Shown here piece by piece: positions 1-11,312 of a DNA stretch of 64,000 nucleotides. Below the pieces are notes generated by a model, which did not search any database, was not told the origin of the DNA, and saw nothing but the letters and a program-made list of their open reading frames with translations. Both the position numbers and the translations under genes were made by a program. Every line of letters begins with the position of its first letter. Within the stretch, counting starts at the first letter, position 1. Source of the DNA: Thermotoga petrophila RKU-1 (GTDB lineage Bacteria; Thermotogota; Thermotogae; Thermotogales; Thermotogaceae); assembly GCF_000016785.1 (NCBI RefSeq), contig NC_009486.1, positions 1 through 64,000 on the forward strand, written 5' to 3'.

Positions 1-2
1 AG

Positions 3-95
3 TTGGACGAAGGTTCTGATCCCTACAGAACACCTGCCCTGAAATGGTCCCTCAGGAGAATCATCGAGGAGTTAACCGCTCAGGGCTCTTTTTGA
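3..95 (+). CDS. C-terminal fragment of an unidentified protein (cut by window edge)
   Basis: An open frame enters from the left edge and ends at TGA (93-95). About 30 residues are visible, ending in a basic, helix-like stretch (SLRRIIEEL) before a short polar tail. It runs tail to tail into dnaA and overlaps its last 24 bases, which is normal for this compact genome. The fragment is too short to assign a family, and an open frame of this length can arise by chance. Confidence 0.4.
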   Translation: MDEGSDPYRTPALKWSLRRIIEELTAQGSF

Positions 96-1394
96 AATCT
101 CTCCTATCACTTCATCGATCAGGCTCTTCAGTTGTTTGTTCCCTTTGAGGAGGGAATCTTTGACTCTTTTGACACTGTCTAAAACAACAGGGTGTGACCT
201 GTTGAATTTCTCCGCTATCGTTCTCAGAGAACTATTCAGATGGTTCTTGGCCACGTACATACCAATTCGTCTGGCTGTGAGAGCCTTAACGTTTCTGTTG
301 TTGGAAAGGATCTCTTCACGTGAAACACCAGTTACTTTTGCAACGATCTCTATGAGTTCATCTATTGGATCCATGGCTTTTACTCTGTTTGGCTTTATGA
401 AGTCTTTCAGGAGCAAGATGGCTTCTCTCAGATCGACCTCTTTTCCCGTCGTTTCCTTGTAAACCAGAAGCTTTATAATGGCTCCTCTGAGTCTTCGCAG
501 GTTATCGTCCACGTTCTCTGCGACAAAATTCAGAACTTCTTCAGGAAGTTCACCATGCTCGATTTCAAGCATCTTTTTCGCAATGCTCTTCCTCGTTTCC
601 TCGTCGGGGGGCTCTAACTTCGCCACGAGCCCCATTTGAAATCTGGAAACCAGCCTATCCTGAAACTCACTCAATTTTTGAGGTTCTCTGTCTGAACAAA
701 TGACGATTTGTTTTCCGGAATCGTGCAGTTCGTTGAAGGTGTGGAACAGTTCCGTCTGAACCCCTGTCTTTCCTATGAGAAACTGGACATCGTCTATGAG
801 AAGAATATCAACCTTTTTTCTGTATTTCTCCCTGAATTCATTCAGCTTTCCTTCCTTCATACTGTCAACAAGGTCGTTCAAGAATTTCTCACTGGTGATG
901 TACATCACCCTCAGATCTGGTTCGTTCTGGACAACGTAGTTCCCTATCGACTGAAGAAGGTGCGTCTTCCCAAGTCCGACACCACCGTATATGAAGAGTG
1001 GATTGTATCTTCCTGGATGTTTTGCCACTTCGAGAGCGGCGTGATAAGCAAACGAATTTCCCGGACCAACGACGAAATTTTCGAAGGTGTAATCAGGATT
1101 CAGTGGTGTGAGAAGCACCGCTCTTTTCTTCACAAGAGGTTCGCTGTAAGAGGAGTGAGGTTCAAAGGCTTCGTAAGTGATTTCAAAAGTGGCGTCGTTT
1201 CCGAGCACAACTTTCACGGCTTTTGAGAGAACAGAATGATACTTCTTCTCCAGCCATTCTTTTATGAAAAGATTACCGACCGAGAAGACAACCTTGTTAC
1301 CCTCTATCGATCTCACATCAAAAGAACTGAACCAGAGTTCCCAGCTTTTTCTGTTTACCCTGGTCTTTATTTCCTGGAGTATTCTCTCTTTCAT
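72..1394 (-). CDS. dnaA: Chromosomal replication initiator DnaA
   Basis: DnaA binds origin DNA boxes and, in its ATP form, melts the origin and helps load the replicative helicase. The 440-residue protein has the usual four parts: an N-terminal interaction domain (about 1-75), a short linker, an AAA+ ATPase core with Walker A GGVGLGKT (137-144) and a Walker B stretch LLIDDVQFL near residue 200, and a C-terminal DNA-binding domain with a helix-turn-helix containing RSHPVVLDSV. Length is normal. The ATG is preceded by a G-rich but weak ribosome site and by a good promoter. The neighbouring genes are not dnaN, recF or gyrB, so dnaA is alone here, as in other Thermotoga. No cluster of DnaA boxes is visible beside it. 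Confidence 0.97.
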   Translation of the reverse strand: MKERILQEIKTRVNRKSWELWFSSFDVRSIEGNKVVFSVGNLFIKEWLEKKYHSVLSKAVKVVLGNDATFEITYEAFEPHSSYSEPLVKKRAVLLTPLNPDYTFENFVVGPGNSFAYHAALEVAKHPGRYNPLFIYGGVGLGKTHLLQSIGNYVVQNEPDLRVMYITSEKFLNDLVDSMKEGKLNEFREKYRKKVDILLIDDVQFLIGKTGVQTELFHTFNELHDSGKQIVICSDREPQKLSEFQDRLVSRFQMGLVAKLEPPDEETRKSIAKKMLEIEHGELPEEVLNFVAENVDDNLRRLRGAIIKLLVYKETTGKEVDLREAILLLKDFIKPNRVKAMDPIDELIEIVAKVTGVSREEILSNNRNVKALTARRIGMYVAKNHLNSSLRTIAEKFNRSHPVVLDSVKRVKDSLLKGNKQLKSLIDEVIGEISKRALSG

Positions 1395-1429
1395 AATGGA
1401 GGACCCCCAAACGAGGAGTGACTGGATTA

Positions 1430-1459
1430 ATTATCCAACAGATACACTCGAAAAATCAA
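1430..1459 (-). promoter_or_regulatory. Predicted dnaA promoter
   Basis: Read on the minus strand, a -35 TTGATT (1454-1459) and a -10 GATAAT (1430-1435) lie 18 bases apart, about 35 bases upstream of the dnaA ATG. This is a good match to a housekeeping sigma promoter. It also puts dnaA in its own transcription unit, separate from the ferredoxin/trmB operon that ends just upstream. Confidence 0.55.
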
Positions 1460-1492
1460 CGGAGAAAAAGAAACAGATCTGAAAAATTTCTA

Positions 1493-1514
1493 AAGGGGTG
1501 GAACCCCACCCCTT
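1493..1514 (-). terminator. Intrinsic terminator of the trmB-ferredoxin operon
   Basis: A 9-bp inverted repeat (AAGGGGTGG / CCACCCCTT, 4-base loop) begins three bases past the ferredoxin stop codon. On the minus strand it is followed by a T-rich tract (TTTAGAAATTTTT). It would end transcription of the long minus-strand operon before dnaA. Confidence 0.7.
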
Positions 1515-1517
1515 ACT

Positions 1518-3414
<1,897 letters not shown>

Positions 3415-3418
<4 letters not shown>

Positions 3419-4548
3419 AGCCTCTTCAAAAAGTACTCGGCGTCGTCCGCGTACTCACTATCTGGGAAGAATTTTATGAACTCCTCGAAGAGCGAACGAG
3501 CAGTCGATGTATCGCCTTTGTAGTAGTAACACAAAGCCCTGTAATAGTAAACGTCATCTTTGAAATAGACGTTGTCTTCTCCAATTTCCTTTATGGCGAT
3601 TTCAAACCTATTTATGGCTTCATCGTAGTCCCTTCTCAGGTAGAACATGTATCCCAGAAACCACAGACTCTTTGCCCTCTCTATTCGATCTTCCCGTTCG
3701 GGAACGTAAACAACGGACACTGAAGGTTCTTTGTTCGAAGTCTTTGCTATAGCGGATTCAATCTTGGAGAGTCTGGATTCCAGGTTCGTGAGAGCCTCTT
3801 TAAGAGATTCAATATTCTCAGAAATGGGACTCATATTCTCCTGCAAGTCAGTGAAATTCTTATCAAGGGAATCGTTTATCCTTCCCAGATTTTCCGTGAT
3901 GGCAAAGATGTTCGACAAGACATCTTCGATACGCTGTTCGATGGGTTTAATATTTACCGTGCTTTCAGAAGATGGCACGTTTACCTCGATGCGGGAGGGA
4001 AGGGTGTAAAAAGCGAGTATTGTTGTGACAAGAAGTGCAACCAAAAGAGAAAGTGTGAACACTTCGAAAACACCTATCTTTCGAGAGGAAACTCTGGTTT
4101 CGATCAGAGCAGGGTGCGTTCTGTCAAGGCTTAAAAGAAGCTTTCGATACTTTTCAATCGCTCTCTTCTCGTTTCTCTGGAGGGCGAGTTTGTATCTCAG
4201 AGCTATTACTTCCACGAGTTCGGGGTAATCCTTGACGATCGATTCGAGTATGGAGGCAGCTCCCTGAAAATTCTTTCGTTCTATTTCTTTGAGGGCTTCT
4301 TCTGTTTCTTTCGAATAGTCTATATTCAGCTGGTTTGTCGCGTACTCGTAATATTCTCTGTATTTCTCCTTGAGTTCATCCGGCAAGTTTTCATAGAGCC
4401 TTTTCACAGCCTTCCAGTTCCTGGCAGCGTACTCCACTTCCAGTTCAAGATGAGGAAACTCTTCTGAAAAGAGAGAAAGCAGATTTCTCGCCTCGGTGAT
4501 TCTTTTCTCACTGATGAGATCCCTCACGATTTTTTCCAGAATGTTCAT
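3415..4548 (-). CDS. Membrane-anchored TPR and coiled-coil protein
   Basis: This is a 377-residue protein. An N-terminal helical, TPR-like cytoplasmic part (about 1-160) leads into one membrane segment ([19 protein letters not shown], about 163-181). A long heptad-like region follows (about 200-265, with [10 protein letters not shown] and [18 protein letters not shown]), and then two TPR-type repeats at the C-terminus ([19 protein letters not shown] and [19 protein letters not shown]). The C-terminal half resembles the YbgF/CpoB-style TPR proteins of the envelope, which suggests an envelope scaffold role. No precise function can be given. An ATGA overlap joins it to the NAD(P)HX repair gene. 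Confidence 0.7.
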
Positions 4549-6056
4549 TCTTTCAACCTCCTTATAGCCTCAGGTATGAGGCGCAGTAACTCGGAAGCGG
4601 TGAGCCCTCTTTCATCCTGTTCAAAAAGCTCCGCGGCAAAACCGTGTAGATACACAGAAACCGTGGAAGCTTCGAGAGGGGAAAGTCCCTGTGCCATAAA
4701 GCCGGCTATCATTCCTGTCAGAACATCTCCGCTTCCTCCCTTTGAGAGGCCCGTGTTTCCCGTTATATTGAACAGAGTTCTCACACCGTCCGTTACAATG
4801 GTGGTAGCAGATTTCAAAACCAACACGCAACCGTTCTCCTTTGAGAACTCCTCTGCCAGTTCGTAATTGTACTTGACGTCCCCAACAGTTTTTTTCACGA
4901 GTCTTGCCATCTCCCCAGGATGTGGGGTTAGTACCGCAGGGGATTTTCTCTCCTTCAGAACAGAGATATCCAGAACGTTGATGGCATCGGCATCGATGAC
5001 AGCCGGTTTTTCGAGTGTTTTCAAAAACTCGTTGACAAACTCCCTCACGTGTTCATTGTTTCCAAGACCCGGCCCGATGGCTACCACATCCACGTCTTTT
5101 GATAGCTCCAGACATTCCTGAAGATTCTGCAGGCTGAAGAAGCCTTTTTCTGTATCTATGGGAACGGAAATGAGTTCTGGAAATCTCGAAGTAGCGATCA
5201 AACTCTGTGGAAAAGGAACTGCGAGCTTCACAAGACCCGTTCCCACTTTCAAGGATCCCATTCCAGAGAGAACGGGAGCTCCAGAGTACAGTCTGGACCC
5301 TGCTATTATCAGCACTTTTCCGTAGGTTCCCTTGTGGGAATCTCTGGGTCTTTCCGGCAGAAGGGAACGAACCATTTCCCGTGTTATCACGTATCGATTG
5401 ATCGAATCGATCAGATGAACAGGATGACCTATGTTGGCGACTTTGAGCTTTCCTGTGAGATCTCTTCCTGGAAAGAGGATGTGACCTATTTTGGGAACTC
5501 CAAAGGTAACCGTGAGATCCGCTTTCACCGCTGTTCCAAGAACCTTCCCCGTGTTCGAATCTATTCCCGATGGAACGTCAACGGAAACAACTATTTTTCC
5601 CGATTTATTCACGAGATTTATTATCTCAGCGTACTCTCCCGTGATTTCTCCTCTCAGGCCCGTTCCAAAAATGGCGTCAACCACCACATCGAATTCGTTC
5701 AGAATAGAGGGTTTGAATTGTTCCACCCCTTTTCCTCCAAACTTTTTGTAAAGACCGTAATTGTATTCACAATCGGGAGTTTTTTTCTTTCCAAGAGAGA
5801 CAACCAGAACATCTTTCGCCGTACCGAGGAGATTTCTGGCTACGACAAAGCCGTCTCCTCCATTGTTTCCTCCCCCGCAAAGAACCAGGAATCTGTAATC
5901 AGAAAGATTCCCAAGTTCTTCTTCCATCGCGAGAACAACAGAAATCCCTGCTCGTTCCATGAGGATTCTCGAATCCACGCCGTATTCTTTTATCGTTAAT
6001 TCGTCGATCTCTTTCATCTCTTGAGCGGTTGCCACTCTCACTTTCTCACCTCTCAT
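4545..6056 (-). CDS. nnrD: Bifunctional NAD(P)HX epimerase / ADP-dependent NAD(P)HX dehydratase
   Basis: This enzyme repairs hydrated NADH and NADPH, which form readily at high temperature. The N-terminal YjeF_N half (about 1-215; [16 protein letters not shown]) is the epimerase. The C-terminal ribokinase-like half carries HPGEMARL and [13 protein letters not shown], the ATP/ADP-binding and catalytic region of the dehydratase. At 503 residues it is a full-length fusion (NnrE plus NnrD). The start is uncertain: the ATG overlaps the transglycosylase gene by 11 bases, a GTG at codon 6 follows AGAGGTGAG, and an internal ATG (MKEIDEL) would give about 490 residues. Confidence 0.93.
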   Translation of the reverse strand: MRGEKVRVATAQEMKEIDELTIKEYGVDSRILMERAGISVVLAMEEELGNLSDYRFLVLCGGGNNGGDGFVVARNLLGTAKDVLVVSLGKKKTPDCEYNYGLYKKFGGKGVEQFKPSILNEFDVVVDAIFGTGLRGEITGEYAEIINLVNKSGKIVVSVDVPSGIDSNTGKVLGTAVKADLTVTFGVPKIGHILFPGRDLTGKLKVANIGHPVHLIDSINRYVITREMVRSLLPERPRDSHKGTYGKVLIIAGSRLYSGAPVLSGMGSLKVGTGLVKLAVPFPQSLIATSRFPELISVPIDTEKGFFSLQNLQECLELSKDVDVVAIGPGLGNNEHVREFVNEFLKTLEKPAVIDADAINVLDISVLKERKSPAVLTPHPGEMARLVKKTVGDVKYNYELAEEFSKENGCVLVLKSATTIVTDGVRTLFNITGNTGLSKGGSGDVLTGMIAGFMAQGLSPLEASTVSVYLHGFAAELFEQDERGLTASELLRLIPEAIRRLKE

Positions 6057-6510
6057 TGTAGAGGAAACGGTATATGAGATAGGTCCTCTTCACTTTTTTC
6101 AAGTATCTTCTCGCACTGTCCAGATTTCTTCCTTCGTCCAGAGCAGTTGGCCCTATGTTGTAAGCCATGATAGCTTTGTCGAGATCCCCGTACAGATCTT
6201 TCAAAAATCTCAGATAAACGATTCCGTAGATTATGTTTCCCTCTGGATCCTTGAAATCCTCCTCCAGAGAAAATTTCTTTTTCAACCAGACGGCCGTTGA
6301 AGGCATGATCTGCATGAGACCAAGGGCTCCCAGCGAAGAAACCGCGTTTCTGTCAAAACTGCTCTCCACCCATATGATACTTTGAATGAGAAGAGGATCG
6401 AGATCATCGGAATTTTTGGATATGAAATCGTAATAATCATCTGGGAACAATCTGTAGAGATTCGCTATAAACACAAGAACAAGCAGAAAGCACAGGAAAA
6501 AACTCCTCAC
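6046..6510 (-). CDS. Lytic transglycosylase (SLT domain), membrane-anchored
   Basis: It cleaves peptidoglycan between MurNAc and GlcNAc to leave anhydro-MurNAc ends. From the GTG start, residues 3-19 form a signal anchor and residues 35-150 the SLT domain. The catalytic Glu is E49 in WVESSF, followed by [13 protein letters not shown] and AYNIGP. At 154 residues it is a minimal soluble-type transglycosylase without LysM. The GTG lies in a GTGA overlap with the alcohol dehydrogenase stop; the longer frame from an upstream ATG reads back through that gene and was not used. Confidence 0.88.
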   Translation of the reverse strand: MRSFFLCFLLVLVFIANLYRLFPDDYYDFISKNSDDLDPLLIQSIIWVESSFDRNAVSSLGALGLMQIMPSTAVWLKKKFSLEEDFKDPEGNIIYGIVYLRFLKDLYGDLDKAIMAYNIGPTALDEGRNLDSARRYLKKVKRTYLIYRFLYNER

Positions 6511-7586
6511 ACCCCGAGGGCCTCCCTGTATATGTTTCTGATCTTCTCGGGAGTGAAAGTACCAGGTGTGTTGGTCAAGTGTTTCGCTTTGGAACCCTTT
6601 TCGACCCACTTCTCCAGTTCTTCAGAGGAGACTGTTACTTTTTCATAAAGCCCAAGCTCTTTCAGAAATCTCAAAAGACTGCCACCGAATATGTGGTTCA
6701 CCGTGGTCACTTTTTCTGGAATTTCTTCTTTCATTACTTCCATGACAAACGGGAGCACCATACCTGTCGCCTTTCCGTGTTTTATTCCCTTCTCCACTGT
6801 CAGAGGATAACCCAGAGCGTGCGCCAATGTGGTTCCAGTTTGCGCAATCACCATTCCAGCAAGGCAGGAGGCCACGAACATCTTCTTTCTGGCTTCTCTG
6901 TTTCCTTCAATGGCCTTCGGTAAATTCCTGTGTATTATCTTCATGGCTTCGATCGCGAGGGCATCAGAGGGCGGTGTGCTCTTTCTGGAGAGGAATCCCT
7001 CGACCGCGTGGGAAAGCGCATCAACTCCAGTTGACAGAGCCAGTTTATCAGACATGAAATAGGTGTATCCGGGATCGAGAAACGCGTACACCGGGAACAT
7101 GAGTGTACAACCTCTTTTGTTTCCTTCTGGATCGGTGAGAATGGAATACGGCGTGACCTCACTACCCGTTCCGGCGGTGGTCGGTATCTCCACAACTGGA
7201 AGCCAGTGCTTCACTTTTTCTCTATCGTACAGATCTTCAACGGAAAGATCTTTTTCTTTCAAAAGCACGGCCACCGCTTTGGCGAAATCCATTGGACTTC
7301 CTCCACCGAGTCCCACGACAAAATCGAAAGAATCGTTTCTGTACCTCTCAACAGCTTTCATGACGTTATCGAAAGACGGATTCTCCTCGACTTCATCGAA
7401 AATCTCGTAGGATATTCCTGTTTCGTTGAGAAGCTTTCTCAGATCATCAAGGGATCCATTCTTCTTCGAAGAAGATTTACCGGTCACCACCAGGGCCCTT
7501 TTTCCAAGAATATCTATTATGCTTCCTTTTTTTTCGAGGATCTTTTCTCCAAAAAAGACATCTGTGGGCATGTAGAATTCCCACAT
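6507..7586 (-). CDS. Iron-containing alcohol dehydrogenase
   Basis: A group III (Fe-dependent) NAD(P)-linked alcohol dehydrogenase, cytoplasmic. The 359-residue protein has the GGGSPMDFAKA dinucleotide motif, TTAGTGSEVTPY, and the iron ligands in DALSHAVEG and in HALGYPL...KHGKATGM. It is nearly identical to a T. maritima alcohol dehydrogenase that I recall. The ATG (MWEFYMP) follows GAGGTGG at good spacing; a GTG three codons upstream overlaps that site and was rejected. The physiological substrate cannot be read from the sequence. Confidence 0.93.
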   Translation of the reverse strand: MWEFYMPTDVFFGEKILEKKGSIIDILGKRALVVTGKSSSKKNGSLDDLRKLLNETGISYEIFDEVEENPSFDNVMKAVERYRNDSFDFVVGLGGGSPMDFAKAVAVLLKEKDLSVEDLYDREKVKHWLPVVEIPTTAGTGSEVTPYSILTDPEGNKRGCTLMFPVYAFLDPGYTYFMSDKLALSTGVDALSHAVEGFLSRKSTPPSDALAIEAMKIIHRNLPKAIEGNREARKKMFVASCLAGMVIAQTGTTLAHALGYPLTVEKGIKHGKATGMVLPFVMEVMKEEIPEKVTTVNHIFGGSLLRFLKELGLYEKVTVSSEELEKWVEKGSKAKHLTNTPGTFTPEKIRNIYREALGV

Positions 7587-7596
7587 GAATACCACC

Positions 7597-8022
<426 letters not shown>

Positions 8023-10008
8023 TCACACCTTGAACTTTTGAACGAGCGTTGAGAGCTGTTCAGAGAGGGAAGAGAGTTTTTCGGCAGCCTCTGAGACTCT
8101 GGCAGCAGACTCGGTCTGGTTTTCTATGAGAGACTCCATCCTGTTCAGGCTTTCCACAACCCCTTCAACGATCTTTGTGACGTTGTCCATGGCACTTGCC
8201 ATCTCTTCTGCGGCCGCTCCCTGCTCCTGCGCAGTGGCAGCTGTGTTCTCTATCATGCTGTTGATCTCTTCTATCCTTCCAAGGATCTCTCTGAATCTCT
8301 TCGTCACTTCTTCTCCCATCACCGCTATCTCGTCCACTCCTTCGAACATCTCTTTCGAGCCGTTCTCTACGTGTTCTATCGTCGTCCTCAGATTGCTCAG
8401 CATCTTCGCTATGTCTTCTGTCGCCCTCTGGCTCTCTTCTGCAAGTTTCCTTATCTCGTCTGCCACAACCGCAAAGCCCCTTCCCGCTTCCCCAGCTCGA
8501 GCTGCTTCTATCGCTGCGTTCAACGCGAGCAGGTTCGTCTGCTCTGCTATCGAGCTGATCGTGTCCACTATCTCCCCTATCGTCTTGGCTGAGTCAACGA
8601 GTTCTCTCAGGTAGTCCCTCTGTCTTTCTGCTGACCCTTTGAGTTTGTTTATGACTCCTCCCACCGCTTCTACTCTCTCTGTTCCTTCTCTTGCCGCTTT
8701 CGTCACCGCTTCTGACCTTTCTGTCAGATCCTGGGTGATCTTTGAGATGTTCTGCGCACTCGCTGCCACTTCTTCTACTCCACTCGTCACTTCTGTCAGC
8801 GCACTGCTCATGTTGTTCGCCTCGTCCAGTATCTTCTTGGCTTCTTCGTGCAGGTTCTCTGACATCTTGTGGCTCTCTTCTGAGAGAACTTTTATCTCTT
8901 CTGATGCTCCGCTAAGCTCTTTCGAAGCTTCTATGATGCTCACTATCATCTCTTTGAGTGATAGTACCGCTTCTTTCAGGCTCTCTTCTATCTGGGTCAG
9001 TTCATCTTTCCCTTTCGCTTCGAACTCTACTGTCAGGTCCCCTTCTCCGAATCTCTTCACTCTCTCCACCTGCTCTCTCATCCTCTTCACTATCGGCATC
9101 ATCGAAACAAACAACACCGCAAAGATCACGCCGCCAAACACTACATACGTCACTATCGTCCCAAAGGTCGCTTTCCTTCCTTCTGCAAGAAGTTCATCCA
9201 GGTACCCCGTCGAGAAGATGTAGAAGTCGTATCCGGGCACTTTTTCCCACACGGTGTATTTCTTCTCTCCGTTGTATTCGTACTCTACGTATTTCTCTCC
9301 ACCTTTCTTTGCTTCCTCGAATGCTCTCTCAAAGTCTCCAAGCTCCTTCACGTCTTTCATGAAGTTTCCCATGTCTTTGTGAATCAGTACTTTCCCGTCG
9401 CTTGTGACAAGAAGCCCGTAGCCGCTCTCTCCCAGTTTTCCTCCTTCTGCCACCGTGTGCCAGAAATCCTTGTTTTGAGAAAGATCTATCACATAACCTA
9501 CTGCGCCGAGCGTGCCCGCACCGAACGCACCTAGCGGAGCTAAAACAACGAGGGCGGGTTTACCTTCAAAGACATCCGAGGTAACTAAATATGGATTTTG
9601 CGAATTCTTAACAAGATCCATATATTTTTGATAGATGGTCGAAGAAGAATCGATCTGCTCTAATCCGTCAGCTTTAGCAATGTAGCCAGAACCCGTCATT
9701 TCTTCTATCGTAATTCCAGCAATGAGTGTATTGGAAGCTTCTTTCACCAGCTTGACCATGTTGGAAGCCATGGAATATGTATCGAGAAGCTGTGCTTCCA
9801 TGGACTGGGTCAGAGCAACTGCCCTTTCTACGTATTTGTTCAACTTTTCAGCAAAATAATTCGAAAGAACCTGAATCTGAACAGTAGCATTTTTCTTGAC
9901 TGTTTCAACAACCGCACCAGAAACGCTCTGATAGATGAGGTAAAAACTAACAAGGAGTCCTGCCAGAACAACCAGTATAACAAGGAAAACCTTCGCACGA
10001 AGTGTCAT
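8023..10008 (-). CDS. Methyl-accepting chemotaxis protein with periplasmic Cache-type sensor
   Basis: A 661-residue transmembrane receptor that controls the CheA kinase. There is one N-terminal membrane segment (about 6-27), a periplasmic sensor of about 250 residues with Cache features ([32 protein letters not shown]), and a second membrane segment near 283-305. HAMP ([19 protein letters not shown]) follows, then a long coiled-coil signalling domain whose hairpin tip holds [19 protein letters not shown]. The C-terminus has no CheR-docking pentapeptide. The sensor-coding part (9540-10008) is visibly more AT-rich than the signalling part. A TTGACA on the minus strand (10059-10064) may belong to its promoter, but no well-spaced -10 is clear. 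Confidence 0.95.
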   Translation of the reverse strand: MTLRAKVFLVILVVLAGLLVSFYLIYQSVSGAVVETVKKNATVQIQVLSNYFAEKLNKYVERAVALTQSMEAQLLDTYSMASNMVKLVKEASNTLIAGITIEEMTGSGYIAKADGLEQIDSSSTIYQKYMDLVKNSQNPYLVTSDVFEGKPALVVLAPLGAFGAGTLGAVGYVIDLSQNKDFWHTVAEGGKLGESGYGLLVTSDGKVLIHKDMGNFMKDVKELGDFERAFEEAKKGGEKYVEYEYNGEKKYTVWEKVPGYDFYIFSTGYLDELLAEGRKATFGTIVTYVVFGGVIFAVLFVSMMPIVKRMREQVERVKRFGEGDLTVEFEAKGKDELTQIEESLKEAVLSLKEMIVSIIEASKELSGASEEIKVLSEESHKMSENLHEEAKKILDEANNMSSALTEVTSGVEEVAASAQNISKITQDLTERSEAVTKAAREGTERVEAVGGVINKLKGSAERQRDYLRELVDSAKTIGEIVDTISSIAEQTNLLALNAAIEAARAGEAGRGFAVVADEIRKLAEESQRATEDIAKMLSNLRTTIEHVENGSKEMFEGVDEIAVMGEEVTKRFREILGRIEEINSMIENTAATAQEQGAAAEEMASAMDNVTKIVEGVVESLNRMESLIENQTESAARVSEAAEKLSSLSEQLSTLVQKFKV

Positions 10009-10042
10009 GGCTTCACCCTCCCGGTTTCGATGTTATCAACTT

Positions 10043-10972
10043 TTATTTTATCAGAGATGTCAACAAAAAAGAAAGGGTACCGGAAACTGCGGGGGTTAAA
10101 AACCACCCACTCAAAATCCTTATTAAAACTTTCTTATTTCCCAGATTCATACCCTTTGAGTAACCAGCTCCCAGAACGGCTCCCACAATGGCCTGAGATG
10201 AAGAAACTGGGATTCCTATCAAGCTGAAAATCCACACAACCATTGCCTGTGATAAAACCGCTATAAGAGAAGTAAAGTGATCTAATTCTATTAGATTTTT
10301 CCCCACCGTCAGCATTACGTTTTTACTGTAGGTGAGAATTCCGATGGCTATACTGATTCCTCCCAGAAAGGCTGCTTGCTCGATCGTCAGGATCTTTCCG
10401 GCGAACACTCCTGTTACGTTTGCGATGTTGTTCGCTCCCAAGGAAAACGCACCGTAAGCACCTATGATCCACGCGGAAGTTTTTATTACTCTGTCTTGAA
10501 TTTGAATGCTGGGAATTCTCCTGAAGAGAAACGAAAGAGCTGGATAGAAGATGAGGCTCAAGAAAAACGCTCCAACTGGTGTTAAAAACCACACAGTAAG
10601 TATTTTCGTGAGTGCAGAAAAATCAATTCCACCAATGCCCATTACCGTGACATTGGCTCCTATTATACCTCCGACCACAGCTTGAGATGTGGAAACGGGT
10701 ATCCCAAGCTTTGTCATGATCGTGACTGTAATTGCACCCGAAAGAACAGCGATACTGGAGAGAAGTAAATCGGAAGTGCTCAGAGAACTGATATTCTGAA
10801 GCCCCCTCGCTCCTCCAAGAACAGAACCCAAAATCACGAAAATGCTCGCCACCATGGTGGCTTTTCTGTAAGAAATGAGACCAGATCCCACAAAGGGACC
10901 GAAAACGTTCGCCGCATCGTTGGCACCCAGCGACCATCCCAGAAAGAGAGAAGGTAAAAGGAGTATGAACAA
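10043..10972 (-). CDS. Inorganic phosphate permease, PiT family
   Basis: A membrane carrier for phosphate, probably with a coupling cation. Two related halves each carry the family signature: GANDAANVFGP near the N-terminus and GANNIANVTG in the middle. SQAVVGGIIGA and SQAIVGAVLGAG repeat in the same way. About ten hydrophobic segments span its 309 residues, compact for the family. The start is a TTG, with AGGAGG seven bases upstream. The usual partner, a DUF47 (PhoU-like) gene, is not adjacent but lies on the other strand at 12821-13462. Confidence 0.9.
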   Translation of the reverse strand: MFILLLPSLFLGWSLGANDAANVFGPFVGSGLISYRKATMVASIFVILGSVLGGARGLQNISSLSTSDLLLSSIAVLSGAITVTIMTKLGIPVSTSQAVVGGIIGANVTVMGIGGIDFSALTKILTVWFLTPVGAFFLSLIFYPALSFLFRRIPSIQIQDRVIKTSAWIIGAYGAFSLGANNIANVTGVFAGKILTIEQAAFLGGISIAIGILTYSKNVMLTVGKNLIELDHFTSLIAVLSQAMVVWIFSLIGIPVSSSQAIVGAVLGAGYSKGMNLGNKKVLIRILSGWFLTPAVSGTLSFLLTSLIK

Positions 10973-11135
10973 TACGACCCCTCCTGTGGTGTGTTTTCTA
11001 TTGTATCACTTTGAACTCTTTTCATGATACCTCCGTCTCAGATAACGAAGGGCAAGAAAACCCAACAGAACTTCACATAATTTTAAAAATAAGGTACCCG
11101 TTTAGGAAAGAAATTAGAATCTTCTCTTAACCTGT

Positions 11136-11150
11136 TACATTTAAAATGTA
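11136..11150. promoter_or_regulatory. Perfect 7-1-7 palindrome, possible operator
   Basis: TACATTT-A-AAATGTA is a perfect inverted repeat of 7-base arms around one base. It lies between two divergent transcription units, one of them a phosphate permease gene. The size and symmetry suit a dimeric repressor site. Which regulator would bind is unknown. Confidence 0.35.
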
Positions 11151-11209
11151 CCATGGAGAACGAAAGTTGACCCCCCTATCCCCCTTGAGATACACCCCCC
11201 ACGGCCTTG

Positions 11210-11237
11210 GCGGGCTCGAAAGAGCCCGCATTTTTTT
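11210..11237 (+). terminator. Strong intrinsic terminator hairpin
   Basis: GCGGGCTC, a GAAA loop and GAGCCCGC form a perfect 8-bp GC-rich stem, followed by A and seven T on the plus strand. It is a textbook terminator, placed 76 bases before the first gene of the plus-strand operon. It therefore ends some upstream transcript that no protein gene accounts for. Confidence 0.75.
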
Positions 11238-11268
11238 GTATAAAAACCCCGCCAAATGTGGCCCGATG

Positions 11269-11277
11269 TGATAGAAT
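11269..11277 (+). promoter_or_regulatory. Extended -10 promoter of the protease-to-flagellar operon
   Basis: TGATAGAAT combines a TG extension with a -10 of TAGAAT (11272-11277), and lies 35 bases before the ATG. No good -35 is present at 17 bases. Arms TGTGA (11267-11271) and TCACA (11292-11296) flank the start region and could form an operator. It is the only promoter candidate between the terminator and the operon. Confidence 0.4.
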
Positions 11278-11312
11278 TTACACAGCAAGTGTCACATTAA
11301 GGAGGGATACTC

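Larger units (their letters stand above)
10973..11312. other. Intergenic region between divergent PiT and protease operons; structured
   Basis: This is the longest non-coding stretch in the window (340 bases). From left to right it holds an AT-rich part, a 15-base palindrome (11136-11150), three C-runs (about 11170-11200), a strong plus-strand hairpin with a T7 tract (11210-11237), a downstream segment able to pair with the left half of that hairpin, and the promoter and ribosome site of the plus-strand operon. A terminator here, with no gene before it on that strand, suggests either a small RNA or leader transcript or termination of readthrough. No protein gene with a convincing start is seen. 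Confidence 0.6.

Noticed and set aside
1425-1440. TTATCC-type DnaA box near the dnaA promoter
   Set aside because: Only one copy, with mismatches at the end of the 9-mer; it overlaps the -10 and may be chance. At most it hints at autoregulation.
10834-11025. 63-codon minus-strand frame with GGAGGT just before its ATG
   Set aside because: Spacing is very short, it overlaps the PiT gene out of frame, and the product has no domain. A leader peptide cannot be excluded but is not supported.
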